NCBI GenBank assembly: GCA_964549765.1
Contig: CAZJWR010000015.1
Span: 1-62,978 of the forward strand
Direction: 5' to 3'
Origin: CAZJWR01 sp964549765
Lineage (GTDB): Bacteria; Zixibacteria; MSB-5A5; GN15; JAAZOE01
Length of the DNA stretch: 62,978 nucleotides
In this document: piece by piece, positions 17,111 to 25,191 of the stretch
How the letters are laid out: each line of letters opens with the position of its first letter
How positions within the stretch are numbered: the stretch's first letter is position 1
Made by a program: the position numbers and the translations under genes
Notes under the pieces: generated by a model
Databases searched by the model: none
What the model was told of the DNA's origin: nothing
The model's input: only the letters and a program-made list of their open reading frames with translations

Positions 17111-19147
17111 TCATTTCCCTCCCTTTTTCGACAACGCCCGAACACGGCTGACGACATTCTCTACGGTAAAGCCGTATTTCTCCATGACAACCTTCCCCGG
17201 AGCCGACGCGCCGAACCTGTCGACCGCGATCACGTCGATCCCGCGGCCGAAATACGGTTTCCATCCCAGCGACACGCCCGCCTCGATGGCCAGCACCGGG
17301 ATATTGTCGGGGAAGACACCCAGACGATATTTTTCCGGCTGTTCCGCGAACAGCTCCCAGGATGGGAAACTCACCACCCGCGTCTGAATCTTTTCTTCCA
17401 AAAGCTTTTCATGCGCCGCCATAGCCAGATGTACTTCCGAGCCGGTCGCGACCAAAATGACAGCTGGCGCGGCTGCGTCCTCGGCTTCGGCAAGAACATA
17501 TCCGCCGCGCGACACCCCATCTGCCACTTGAGGATATTCGCCGGGATCGAGAATCGGCAATTTTTGCCGCGAACATATCAGGGCCGTCGGACCGTTTTGC
17601 CCGGAAACGGCCATTTTCCACGCAGCCGCCGTCTCATTGGCGTCGGCGGGCCGAATCACCGTTAGACCGGGCACCGAACGCAATCCCAGCAGCTGTTCCA
17701 CCGGCTGATGGGTGGGACCGTCCTCCCCGAGGCCGATGCTGTCATGAGTGAAGACATAAATGACATGCAGGCCGTTCATGGCCGCCAACCGAATCGGGGG
17801 TCGCATATAATCCGAGAATATCAAAAACGTCGCGCCGTAGGGGATAAAGCCGCCATGAAGCGCCATGCCGTTCAAAATCGCCCCCATGCCGTGCTCCCGC
17901 ACGCCGAAATGCAAATTCCGGCCAGATCGGTCGTCCGCCGAAAAACTCCCGCTGTCGGCGATCAGCGTTTTGGTGCTGGGCGCCAGATCGGCCGAACCGC
18001 CCATCAATTCGGGCGCTTTTTTCGCAATCGCATTGAGAACCTTCCCCGACGCGGCGCGGGTCGCCATCGGGCCGTCGTCGGCTTTGAACGATGGTAAATC
18101 GTTGTCCCATCCGCCGGCAAGCTTGCCGTCCACGACCCGCTGAAATTCCTTCGCCAGATCGGGATACTCATCGGCGTACGCCGCAAACAGCTTATTCCAC
18201 TCGCCCTGTCGGTCTTTACCCCTGGCCACCGCGCGGCCCATATGCTGCTGCGCTTCGTCGGGGATATAAAATGCCGGCTCCAACGGCCAGCCGAGGTTCT
18301 GTTTGGTGAGTTTCACTTCGTCCTCACCCAATGGCTCGCCGTGCGCCGAGGCCGAATCCTGCTTGTGGGGGCTGCCGTAGCCGATATGGGTCCGAATGGA
18401 AATAAATGACGGGCGTTCTTTCTCATCTTGCGCCGCCTTGATCGCCTCAGCCATAGTCTCAATATCGTTTCCATCGTCGACCGATTGGGTATGCCAGCCA
18501 AACGCGGCAAACCGCGCCACGCGGTCTTCGGTAAAAGCCAGCTCCGTGTCGCCCTCGATGGATATATGATTATTGTCATAGAGCACGATCAGCTTGCCCA
18601 GCTTAAGATGTCCCCCCAGCGAACCGGCCTCCGATGATATCCCCTCCATCAGGTCCCCGTCGCCGGCCAGAACATAGGTGTAATGATCGACAATGTCGAA
18701 CCCGGGACGGTTGAACCGCGCCGCCAGCGCGGCTTCGGCGATGGCCATGCCGACGCTGTTGCCCAATCCCTGCCCCAGAGGCCCCGTGGTCGCCTCGACA
18801 CCGGGGGCAACCCGGTACTCCGGGTGTCCCGGAGTCATGCTGTCCCATTGCCGAAATTTCTTGATTTGCTCCAGCGGCAGGTCGTAGCCGGACATGTGTA
18901 AAAGCGCATAGAGAAGGGCGCTGCCGTGTCCAGCCGATAACACAAATCTATCGCGATTGGGCCATTTCGGGTCTTTCGGATTGAACTTCAAAAAGCGATC
19001 CCACAACGTATAGGCCATGGGGGCCGCGCCCATGGGCAGGCCGGGGTGGCCCGAATTGGCCTTCTGCACGGCGTCCACCGCCAAAAATCGAAGTGTATTG
19101 ATGCACAGCGTATTCACCGATACCATTTCCACAGTCTCTTCCTTCAT
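17111..19147 (-). CDS. tkt: Transketolase
   Basis: 678 residues, usual length. N-terminal GHPGLPMGAAP at 33-43, thiamine-diphosphate motif GDGDLMEG at 162-169 ending in the NN of LYDNN, pyrimidine-domain signature FSDYMRPPIRLAA with the preceding GVREHGMG (catalytic Glu), and a C-terminal transketolase fold. It moves two-carbon units between pentose, heptose and tetrose phosphates with Mg2+ and thiamine diphosphate. It is first in the minus-strand sugar block, about 210 bases ahead of tal-pgi. The ATG at 19147 has a GAAGGA-like site; an ATG seven codons later is also possible. Confidence 0.96.
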   Translation of the reverse strand: MKEETVEMVSVNTLCINTLRFLAVDAVQKANSGHPGLPMGAAPMAYTLWDRFLKFNPKDPKWPNRDRFVLSAGHGSALLYALLHMSGYDLPLEQIKKFRQWDSMTPGHPEYRVAPGVEATTGPLGQGLGNSVGMAIAEAALAARFNRPGFDIVDHYTYVLAGDGDLMEGISSEAGSLGGHLKLGKLIVLYDNNHISIEGDTELAFTEDRVARFAAFGWHTQSVDDGNDIETMAEAIKAAQDEKERPSFISIRTHIGYGSPHKQDSASAHGEPLGEDEVKLTKQNLGWPLEPAFYIPDEAQQHMGRAVARGKDRQGEWNKLFAAYADEYPDLAKEFQRVVDGKLAGGWDNDLPSFKADDGPMATRAASGKVLNAIAKKAPELMGGSADLAPSTKTLIADSGSFSADDRSGRNLHFGVREHGMGAILNGMALHGGFIPYGATFLIFSDYMRPPIRLAAMNGLHVIYVFTHDSIGLGEDGPTHQPVEQLLGLRSVPGLTVIRPADANETAAAWKMAVSGQNGPTALICSRQKLPILDPGEYPQVADGVSRGGYVLAEAEDAAAPAVILVATGSEVHLAMAAHEKLLEEKIQTRVVSFPSWELFAEQPEKYRLGVFPDNIPVLAIEAGVSLGWKPYFGRGIDVIAVDRFGASAPGKVVMEKYGFTVENVVSRVRALSKKGGK

Positions 19148-19756
19148 GATAATTCGTCCTTCTCGATATAATGCTGAAACACCGGGCTCGTGTTATCCAC
19201 GGTCCCTGAGTCCGAATCGAATCGTGCCGAAAATTCGCCGAGAGTCGAAATGGCGGTAGCCGGGGGGGGCCGTTCCGGGTTCCGGTATACATCAGCGTCG
19301 TTAATCCCTGCAATTGTCCACGTTCGTCATCGGCAGAATACCCGGATAGGGCGGTTGAGGCAAGAAATATTTTGCGTGCGCGTTTCCCCGTGTGATACGG
19401 TGTGTCGTCGACTTTCCCGCGCACCGATTTGTGCTTGTTTCCCATATCCATATCCGTCCATCCATTTCAGGTCGAGGCTTCGGCAAGTTCCTGTTTCCGT
19501 GCTGGAAGACCGAACCGTTCCGTCTATAATGATACGCCCGCAATCGTCCGTCGTTTGTCGCGCCCCGGGCCTTCGGCGGAGACGGAAGACATCACGCCGA
19601 CACGGTGTCGAACGGAAGCACCGGCGGTGATTTGAGAAGGTCGATTCCGGCATGAAAAGACCGAAAAGTCTCCGATTGCTCATTGATTTGTGCTCGTATA
19701 TATTCCGAATAGAATCGGCGCCGGAGTGGATTTATATTTTTGGCACGTAGGAGGCG
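19148..19756. other. Divergent intergenic region, no gene seen
   Basis: 609 bases between the minus-strand tkt and the plus-strand multiheme cytochrome. It must hold the promoters for both directions, but I found no convincing -35/-10 pair, RNA gene or repeat. Short frames in it lack ribosome-binding sites and coding character. Confidence 0.5.
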
Positions 19757-21706
19757 ATGGTGAGATCGCAGGTGACAGGGGCATTGGTCGGCAAATTCCG
19801 CATATCGATAATCGGCATTCTGATCGCTGTCGGCGCCTTTGCCGCTCCGGCGTGTTCGCAGTCGCAATGTCTTATGTGCCATGGCGACAAAAGCCTCACG
19901 ACAACCGATTCCCTGGGAGATACCGTCTCCCTGTACGTCGACAGCGCTCTACTGGCCCAATCGGTGCACGGCGGATTCGCCTGCCAGGATTGCCACGTCG
20001 GTATTACCGACATCCCCCACGCCGAACATCTGCCGCCTGTCGACTGCGGCGGCTGCCATTCGGATGTGGCCGAGGTGTATAAGCGGCATGGATATTATGA
20101 GGAATCCCCCGGTCACCTGATGCCGGACTGCCATAACTGTCACGGCACACACGATATCTTGGCTCCGTCCGACAAGAATTCGATGGTCAACCCGGTCAAC
20201 CTGCCGCACACCTGCGGCCATTGTCACGAAGATTCCAGCATCGTCGGCAAATATCACATCCCGATGATCACGCCGGTCGAGATGTTCGAAACCAGCGTGC
20301 ATTCGCGCCTAGTAGGCGACAGCAGCCGCCCGGCGGCATCCTGCATCGATTGCCATTCGGTCGAGGGAACGGCGCACATGATATGGGCGCCGATTTTCCC
20401 CCAATCGTCGATCTATCACTTCAATATCCCCAAAACCTGCGGTCGCTGCCATAACGAGATTCAAAAGCGATACGAGCAGGGCGTTCACGGCCAGGCCGCG
20501 GCCAAAGGCGAGGACGATACTCCGGTTTGCACCAACTGCCACAGTGACCACCAAATATTGCCGGTCACCGATCCCCGGTCACCGGTCAGCCCGACCAAGG
20601 TTTCGATGACCACCTGCGCCCCGTGCCATGAAAACCGAATGCTCAACGTCAAGTACGGCCTGCCCACCGGCGTGATGCAGTCCTGGCTGCACAGTTATCA
20701 CGGCCTCAAAAGCACCGACGGCGATCCCCAGGTAGCCAACTGCTCCTCCTGCCACCGGGCGCACCTGATTCTGCCGCAGACCGATTCGTTGTCGTCGGTG
20801 GCGCCGGCCAACGTGCGGAAAACCTGTGCCCGATGCCACCCCTCGATCACGGCCGAATTGGCCGAAATTCCCATCCATAAAACCAGCGGCATATTCCTGA
20901 ACGTGACCGCCAAGACCTTTCGCAGCATCTATATAGTTGCCATACTCATCATCATCGGCGCCATGTTGGTGCACTGGATCATCGATCTCACCAAACGAAT
21001 CCGCATGCTCAACCACGGCAAGCAGGTCGTGCGCATGCAGCGCAACGAACTGTGGCAGCACACCCTGCTGATGGTAACCTTCACCGTCCTGGCCGTCACC
21101 GGCTTCGCCTTTCATCACTCCGGCGCCTGGTGGGCCAAAACCCTGTTCGGCTGGCCCGGCGGTTTTATGGTGCGGCGGATAATCCACCGCGTGGCGGCGG
21201 GGCTATTCGTATTGACCGCTTTCTGGCATGTATTCTACCTCCTGCAAATGCGCGGCAAGCAGTTCATGAAGGACATGCTTCCCCGGCCGAAGGACTTCAT
21301 CCAATTTTTCCATACTATGGCATATGATCTCGGCCTCAGAAAAGAACCGCCTCGCTTCGGCCGGTTTAGCTATATCGAGAAGGCCGAATACTGGGCCCTC
21401 GTCTGGGGAACGGCTGTCATGACCCTGACGGGATTTTTCCTGTGGTTCGGTCACATCACCGAGGATACGCTCCATATCGGCGCGCTGGGTGTGATGTTGG
21501 TGGTGCATTATTATGAAGCGATCCTGGCCAGTCTGGCGATTTTGATCTGGCATTTCTATTCGACGATTTTCAACCCGCCGATCTACCCCAACAATCCGTC
21601 ATGGTACACCGGCAAAATGCCGATTCAGATGTATCGCGACGAACACCCGGACGATCCCATGTTGAAGAAGATGGACAGCAAAGAACCGCCCGCGCCAGAG
21701 GCGTGA
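19757..21706 (+). CDS. Multiheme (11 CxxCH) cytochrome c fused to a b-type cytochrome membrane domain
   Basis: 649 residues. An N-terminal signal or anchor (about 15-34) precedes eleven CxxCH heme c sites: CLMCH, CQDCH, CGGCH, CHNCH, CGHCH, CIDCH, CGRCH, CTNCH, CAPCH, CSSCH, CARCH, all within the first ~375 residues. From about 387 there are around five membrane helices with histidines typical of hydrogenase/formate-dehydrogenase-type cytochrome b (WQHTLLMVTF, FHHSGAW, RIIHRVAAG, FWHVFYL, VVHYYEA). The layout suggests quinol oxidation or reduction in the membrane with transfer to or from periplasmic hemes. AGGAGG lies only 2 bases before ATG 19757 and 5 before the next codon GTG (19760), so GTG may be the true start. 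No neighbouring oxidoreductase is present, so its partner is unknown. Confidence 0.9.
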   Translation: MVRSQVTGALVGKFRISIIGILIAVGAFAAPACSQSQCLMCHGDKSLTTTDSLGDTVSLYVDSALLAQSVHGGFACQDCHVGITDIPHAEHLPPVDCGGCHSDVAEVYKRHGYYEESPGHLMPDCHNCHGTHDILAPSDKNSMVNPVNLPHTCGHCHEDSSIVGKYHIPMITPVEMFETSVHSRLVGDSSRPAASCIDCHSVEGTAHMIWAPIFPQSSIYHFNIPKTCGRCHNEIQKRYEQGVHGQAAAKGEDDTPVCTNCHSDHQILPVTDPRSPVSPTKVSMTTCAPCHENRMLNVKYGLPTGVMQSWLHSYHGLKSTDGDPQVANCSSCHRAHLILPQTDSLSSVAPANVRKTCARCHPSITAELAEIPIHKTSGIFLNVTAKTFRSIYIVAILIIIGAMLVHWIIDLTKRIRMLNHGKQVVRMQRNELWQHTLLMVTFTVLAVTGFAFHHSGAWWAKTLFGWPGGFMVRRIIHRVAAGLFVLTAFWHVFYLLQMRGKQFMKDMLPRPKDFIQFFHTMAYDLGLRKEPPRFGRFSYIEKAEYWALVWGTAVMTLTGFFLWFGHITEDTLHIGALGVMLVVHYYEAILASLAILIWHFYSTIFNPPIYPNNPSWYTGKMPIQMYRDEHPDDPMLKKMDSKEPPAPEA

Positions 21707-21720
21707 GGATCCCGTCACCT

Positions 21721-21755
21721 GTCATTGCGAGCCCGCATAGCGGGCGAAGCAATCT
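21721..21755 (+). repeat. Dispersed repeat family R1, copy 1
   Basis: GTCATTGCGAGC, then a GC-rich palindrome (CCCGC...GCGGG), then GAAGCAATCT. R1 copies share these two conserved ends around a variable palindromic centre. No gene in the window encodes an obvious mobiliser for it. Confidence 0.8.
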
Positions 21756-21780
21756 ATCGATGATTTATACTGGAAAATTC

Positions 21781-21816
21781 GCAAGTCGGGTTCCGACCAA
21801 AGGGAGAAACCCGACG
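21781..21816 (+). repeat. Dispersed repeat family R2, copy 1
   Basis: GCAAGTCGGGTTCCGACC followed by AAAGGGAGAAACCCGACG; the ends TCGGGTT and AACCCGA can pair. A second copy is at 23762-23797, each time next to an R1 copy, so the two may form a compound element. Confidence 0.75.
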
Positions 21817-21838
21817 CCCCTCCTAATAATGCACGCCT

Positions 21839-21880
21839 GTCATTGCGAGAAGTCCGCCGGGGCGGACGACGAAGCAATCT
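21839..21880 (+). repeat. Dispersed repeat family R1, copy 2
   Basis: Conserved ends GTCATTGCGAG and GAAGCAATCT around a TCCGCC/GGCGGA palindrome. It lies 84 bases after copy 1, with the R2 element between. Confidence 0.8.
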
Positions 21881-21970
21881 ATGGCGGCCGCAAAACAATC
21901 ATAGACAATTAGCAAAATTTGTGTATTTTATTCATGATGAGTACCATCACCGGATGACGGGAGGCATCAC

Positions 21971-23578
21971 GTGAATCTTGGACTGTTTAGTAGTTTTCTA
22001 TTCAGTGCATACATCATTATGGGCTCTGAGGCCGCGCTCGCTGCGACACCTCGGCTAATCGATTTTCTCAAAGGGACAAATGAACTCGATCAATTGGGGT
22101 GGCATTGCGAGGGTATCGGCGATATCAACGGAGACGATCTGGGGGATTTCATCATCTGCCAGGAACGAAACCCCGAGAAGATGATGGTTTACCTGGGTGG
22201 GCCGCATCCGTTTGACAGCGCACCTGTTTTGACTATTCCTGATTATAACGATCCCCACTATCTCGGCGACGTCGATTGCGACGGGACGCCGGACTTCATG
22301 GCTGTTTGCCCGACCGGTGACACCGCCCGCCTATACTTGGGAATGGAAAATTACAACCCCGACGATTACATCGATTTTATCTCGCTTAATGAATATCCCA
22401 ATAACTATGGCGGCTTCCTCTTTTCCTCCTGGGGAGGAGACAACAACAACGATGGCGGGCCTGATTTTTGGCTATATTACAGGACCGGAGCCTCCGGTAG
22501 CCAAGATACGCTCTTCGGCTTCTCCACGTGCAGCGCCCTCGATATCATTCCTGATTTTCACATTTATCTCAATATAGCCCCTGATAATAAATACCGTTCG
22601 TTAAGCCGGACTGTCTGCAGCAATTGCGATTTGAATGGCGATTCCATCCCCGACATTGTTTTTGGTCAATATACGAGCTACTACGCCTATCCCGGGCGTG
22701 TTTGTGTTGTCTGGGGTGGCAGTCAATTGTCAGATAAGGCCGATCTGATGTTCTACGCTCCCGGTATGGGAGCAATCGACGATTACCTGTTTGGATCTGA
22801 TCTGGCCTGTATGGGCGATATCAGTGGAGATGGTATCGACGACCTCTGGGTTCGGCAGGGTGGGCGCAACTATGCCTATTTCGGCGGCAGGCCATTTGAT
22901 ACTATTCCCGATGTTGCCCTGGATTATTCCTACACCGATAAGGTCGAAATGGTCGGGGACATCAACGACGATGGTTGGAATGATATCATGCTAATCTACA
23001 CCCAGAATTCTTTCAGCCAGATCGCTTTGCTATATTGCGGTCCCGGGATGGACACTATTATTGACAGAAGGTACACTGAAAATGATTTTCGTCACGCAAT
23101 CGATGATACTATCGTCAGTACCGTCATAAAACTCGGTCAGGCGTACTCCTGGGTGGGGGATGTCGATGGTGACCACATTGATGATATTTTGGTAAATGGT
23201 GACGACGGGGTAGCAAAAGGCTGGGCCTTCCTCGTGGGCGGCTGGCATGATCCGCTTAGCAACGTCACGGACGAAACCGGCTCCCATGATGGTCCATTGG
23301 AAATGACATTACAGCAGAACTATCCCAATCCGTTCAACAGCCAAACCAAAATACCATTTTATTTGCCCGGAGCCGACGAAATCGAATTGCGAGTATACAA
23401 CATTCTCGGCGAAATCGTTTCCGCCCCCCTATCTGGCCGGTTCACGGCCGGTTGGCATGAATACTCATGGGATCCAAAGGATATTGACGGAAACCCGCTG
23501 CCCAGCGGGGTATACTTTTATTACCTGAAATTTTCTGAAGGACTTTCGACGGCAAGAAAAATGATTCTGATCAAATAG
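21971..23578 (+). CDS. Secreted FG-GAP/VCBS-like repeat protein with FlgD-like C-terminal domain
   Basis: 535 residues from a GTG at 21971 that follows GGGAGG by 6 bases. A signal peptide covers about 1-26 (FLFSAYIIMGSEAALAA). The body holds repeated Asp/Asn/Gly-rich calcium-type blades, such as GDINGDDLGDFIIC, GDVDCDGTPDFMA, GDISGDGIDDLWV, GDINDDGWNDIML and GDVDGDHIDDILV, consistent with a beta-propeller. Residues about 450-535 (QQNYPNPFNSQTKIPF, VYNILGEIV, LPSGVYFYYLKF, ARKMILIK) are the FlgD-like fold used as a C-terminal export or anchoring signal in FCB-group bacteria. Probably cell-surface or secreted; ligand unknown. The gene looks less GC-rich than its neighbours. Confidence 0.88.
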   Translation: MNLGLFSSFLFSAYIIMGSEAALAATPRLIDFLKGTNELDQLGWHCEGIGDINGDDLGDFIICQERNPEKMMVYLGGPHPFDSAPVLTIPDYNDPHYLGDVDCDGTPDFMAVCPTGDTARLYLGMENYNPDDYIDFISLNEYPNNYGGFLFSSWGGDNNNDGGPDFWLYYRTGASGSQDTLFGFSTCSALDIIPDFHIYLNIAPDNKYRSLSRTVCSNCDLNGDSIPDIVFGQYTSYYAYPGRVCVVWGGSQLSDKADLMFYAPGMGAIDDYLFGSDLACMGDISGDGIDDLWVRQGGRNYAYFGGRPFDTIPDVALDYSYTDKVEMVGDINDDGWNDIMLIYTQNSFSQIALLYCGPGMDTIIDRRYTENDFRHAIDDTIVSTVIKLGQAYSWVGDVDGDHIDDILVNGDDGVAKGWAFLVGGWHDPLSNVTDETGSHDGPLEMTLQQNYPNPFNSQTKIPFYLPGADEIELRVYNILGEIVSAPLSGRFTAGWHEYSWDPKDIDGNPLPSGVYFYYLKFSEGLSTARKMILIK

Positions 23579-23618
23579 CCCGTTGCGTTACCATTGGCCT
23601 GCGTGAAACTGATACGGT

Positions 23619-23671
23619 AGATTGCCGCGTCGGCCGTCCCGCCCCTGGCGGGATGCCCTCCTCGCAATGAC
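23619..23671 (-). repeat. Dispersed repeat family R1, copy 3 (reverse orientation)
   Basis: Reads AGATTGC ... TCCCGCCCCTGGCGGGA ... CTCGCAATGAC on the plus strand, the reverse complement of the other copies. Confidence 0.75.
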
Positions 23672-23700
23672 ATCCATCACTTATGGTGAAAGAGTACGTT

Positions 23701-23736
23701 GTCCTAGCGAATCCTCCGCGGCGGACGAAGCAATCT
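23701..23736 (+). repeat. Dispersed repeat family R1, copy 4 (degenerate)
   Basis: GTCCTAGCGAA at the left end (diverged) with CTCCGCGGCGGACGAAGCAATCT at the right end. Confidence 0.6.
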
Positions 23737-23761
23737 ATAACGGCCTGAATAGAATAAATCG

Positions 23762-23797
23762 CAAGTCGTGTTCCGACCGAAGGGAGAAACCTGACGT
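23762..23797 (+). repeat. Dispersed repeat family R2, copy 2
   Basis: GCAAGTCGTGTTCCGACCG then AAGGGAGAAACCTGACG, a few base changes from copy 1. It abuts the stop of the receiver gene at 23801. Confidence 0.75.
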
Positions 23798-23800
23798 CCC

Positions 23801-24232
23801 CTACCAGCCCTTCTTCTTCATCAGGTTGGACATTTTCTTTTCCAGATCCGTCTGGAATATCGCCATCCGCTTTTCCTGCGCCGCCGTCACTTTGCCGATC
23901 AGGGCCGTGATATCCGCCGGCTTTTCCAGGAAATCGACCGCCCCCAGCTTGATCGCCTCGACGCCCTTCTGCACCGTGGCCCGTCCGGTCAGCATGATGA
24001 CTTGAAGATTCTTATCTATCTCCAGCAGCCGCGACAGGGTTTCTATGCCGTCCATTTCCGGCATGGCCAGATCCAGTACGACGGCGTCGTATGATTTTGC
24101 CTTAACCTTCTCCAGCGCATCCATACCGGTTTCGGCGGTATCGACGTCGAATCCCCGCCCGCGCAATCGTTCGGCGATCACGCCGGAAAAATCCACTTCG
24201 TCGTCGACTATCAGAATTGTAGCTGCGGCCAT
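23801..24232 (-). CDS. Stand-alone response-regulator receiver protein
   Basis: 143 residues, a CheY-like receiver with D10-D11 for Mg2+, phospho-accepting D54 (VVLDLAMPEMDG), T82 (IMLTGR) and K104 (FLEKP), followed by about 25 mostly charged residues (QTDLEKKMSNLMKKKGW) rather than a DNA-binding domain. A GAGG site lies 7-8 bases before the ATG. It is last in the minus-strand signalling operon that starts at 28193. It probably passes phosphate between the kinases of this operon or binds a partner protein; no output domain is present. Confidence 0.93.
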   Translation of the reverse strand: MAAATILIVDDEVDFSGVIAERLRGRGFDVDTAETGMDALEKVKAKSYDAVVLDLAMPEMDGIETLSRLLEIDKNLQVIMLTGRATVQKGVEAIKLGAVDFLEKPADITALIGKVTAAQEKRMAIFQTDLEKKMSNLMKKKGW

Positions 24233-24300
24233 GATCGTATCCTCGTTCTCGAATGCTCCAGCATCCGACTTCTCTTACTTCAATGTACCACTTGGGACGC

Positions 24301-24933
24301 TCACACGCCACCGGAAAAATGATAATGGAATTTCGTCCGCGCGTTTTCGGTCGTCACCTCTAATGTCCCGGGCGCCAGTTGCAACAGCGATTTGACCAAT
24401 GGCGACGCAAACTCATCCCCGGCCAACGACACTTTCGGCGTCTCGATGATCACTTCTGCGCCCGATGCCGCGCTCGCGACCGTCACCGCAATGATATCAT
24501 CCTTTCCGGCATCCTGCAGCGCCCGCTGAATCGACCCAAAAACAAGTTGCTGCATCAGGAATGGGTTGCCGGTAATCATAACCGGTTCGGCCGGTACATG
24601 CACCTCGATATTCACCCGTTTGAGTCCGGCCAATCTTCGGGCCAACTCGACCAGGTTCCGCACCGATTCGTTGATATCATACTCCCGCCGGGGGACGTCG
24701 CTGCTATGAGCGAACGTGTTCAGCCGTTTGATAATTTCCAATCCCCGCGTGGTATGTCTTTGCAGGGAACCGACAACCTGGTCCAGTTTCTCGACGCTTA
24801 TCGGCGCCCCGCGGTCGACTGCGGCGATCATATCCTCGACCAGGCCGGTTGTCTGATCGATGATGGAAATCACGTTATTGAGTTCATGCGAGACCGAGGC
24901 GGTGACGGCGCCGAAAAAGGCCAGCCCGCCATA
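24301..24933 (-). CDS. Degenerate histidine-kinase-like protein (5' end lost in assembly gap)
   Basis: 211 codons read from the gap to the stop. It begins inside a HisKA-type dimerisation helix, VTASVSHELNNVISII, which keeps the phospho-acceptor-like His in SHELNN. The following ATPase region is unusual: the N-box is FGSIQRALQDA, with Arg where the key Asn normally sits, and no DxGxG or GTGLGL glycine boxes follow (IIETPKVSLAGDEFAS occupies that region). It therefore looks unable to bind ATP in the usual way and may serve as a phosphotransfer or dimerisation partner for the intact kinase upstream. Its N-terminus, possibly a receiver joined across the gap, cannot be read. Confidence 0.8.
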   Translation of the reverse strand, partial: YGGLAFFGAVTASVSHELNNVISIIDQTTGLVEDMIAAVDRGAPISVEKLDQVVGSLQRHTTRGLEIIKRLNTFAHSSDVPRREYDINESVRNLVELARRLAGLKRVNIEVHVPAEPVMITGNPFLMQQLVFGSIQRALQDAGKDDIIAVTVASAASGAEVIIETPKVSLAGDEFASPLVKSLLQLAPGTLEVTTENARTKFHYHFSGGV

Positions 24934-25033
24934 NNNNNNNNNNNNNNNNNNNNNNNNNNNNNNNNNNNNNNNNNNNNNNNNNNNNNNNNNNNNNNNNNNN
25001 NNNNNNNNNNNNNNNNNNNNNNNNNNNNNNNNN
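24934..25033. other. Assembly gap (100 N)
   Basis: Exactly 100 undetermined bases, the conventional placeholder for a gap of unknown size. The true distance and reading frame between the receiver fragment at 25034-25188 and the kinase-like fragment at 24301-24933 are unknown. Confidence 0.99.
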
Positions 25034-25188
25034 ACAACCACCTGGAATTTTTTCTCACGCATCTTGTTTAGCGCCTGATAACCATCGAGAGCGTACTCGG
25101 CCTCAATACCCCGATATTCCAGGCGTTCCACCAGCGTGGTCACCAGTTCTTCCTCGTCGTCTATCAGAAGGGCCGTGAATTTCGGCAT
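25034..25188 (-). CDS. Response-regulator receiver domain, N-terminal fragment before the gap
   Basis: 51 codons: MPKFTALLIDDEEELVTTLV and onward to KKFQVV, the first beta-alpha-beta part of a CheY-like receiver with the acidic pair D10-D11. The phospho-accepting Asp would lie a few residues into the gap. GGAGAG lies 7 bases before the ATG, and the start is 3 bases after the stop of the membrane kinase, so they are translated from one message. It could be a separate receiver gene or the N-terminus of the kinase-like protein on the other side of the gap; a receiver-kinase hybrid is the simplest reading. Confidence 0.85.
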
Positions 25189-25191
25189 GAC

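Noticed and set aside
24301..25188. One continuous 295-residue receiver-kinase protein
   Set aside because: It is only continuous through 100 placeholder N; size and frame of the gap are unknown, so I list two fragments.
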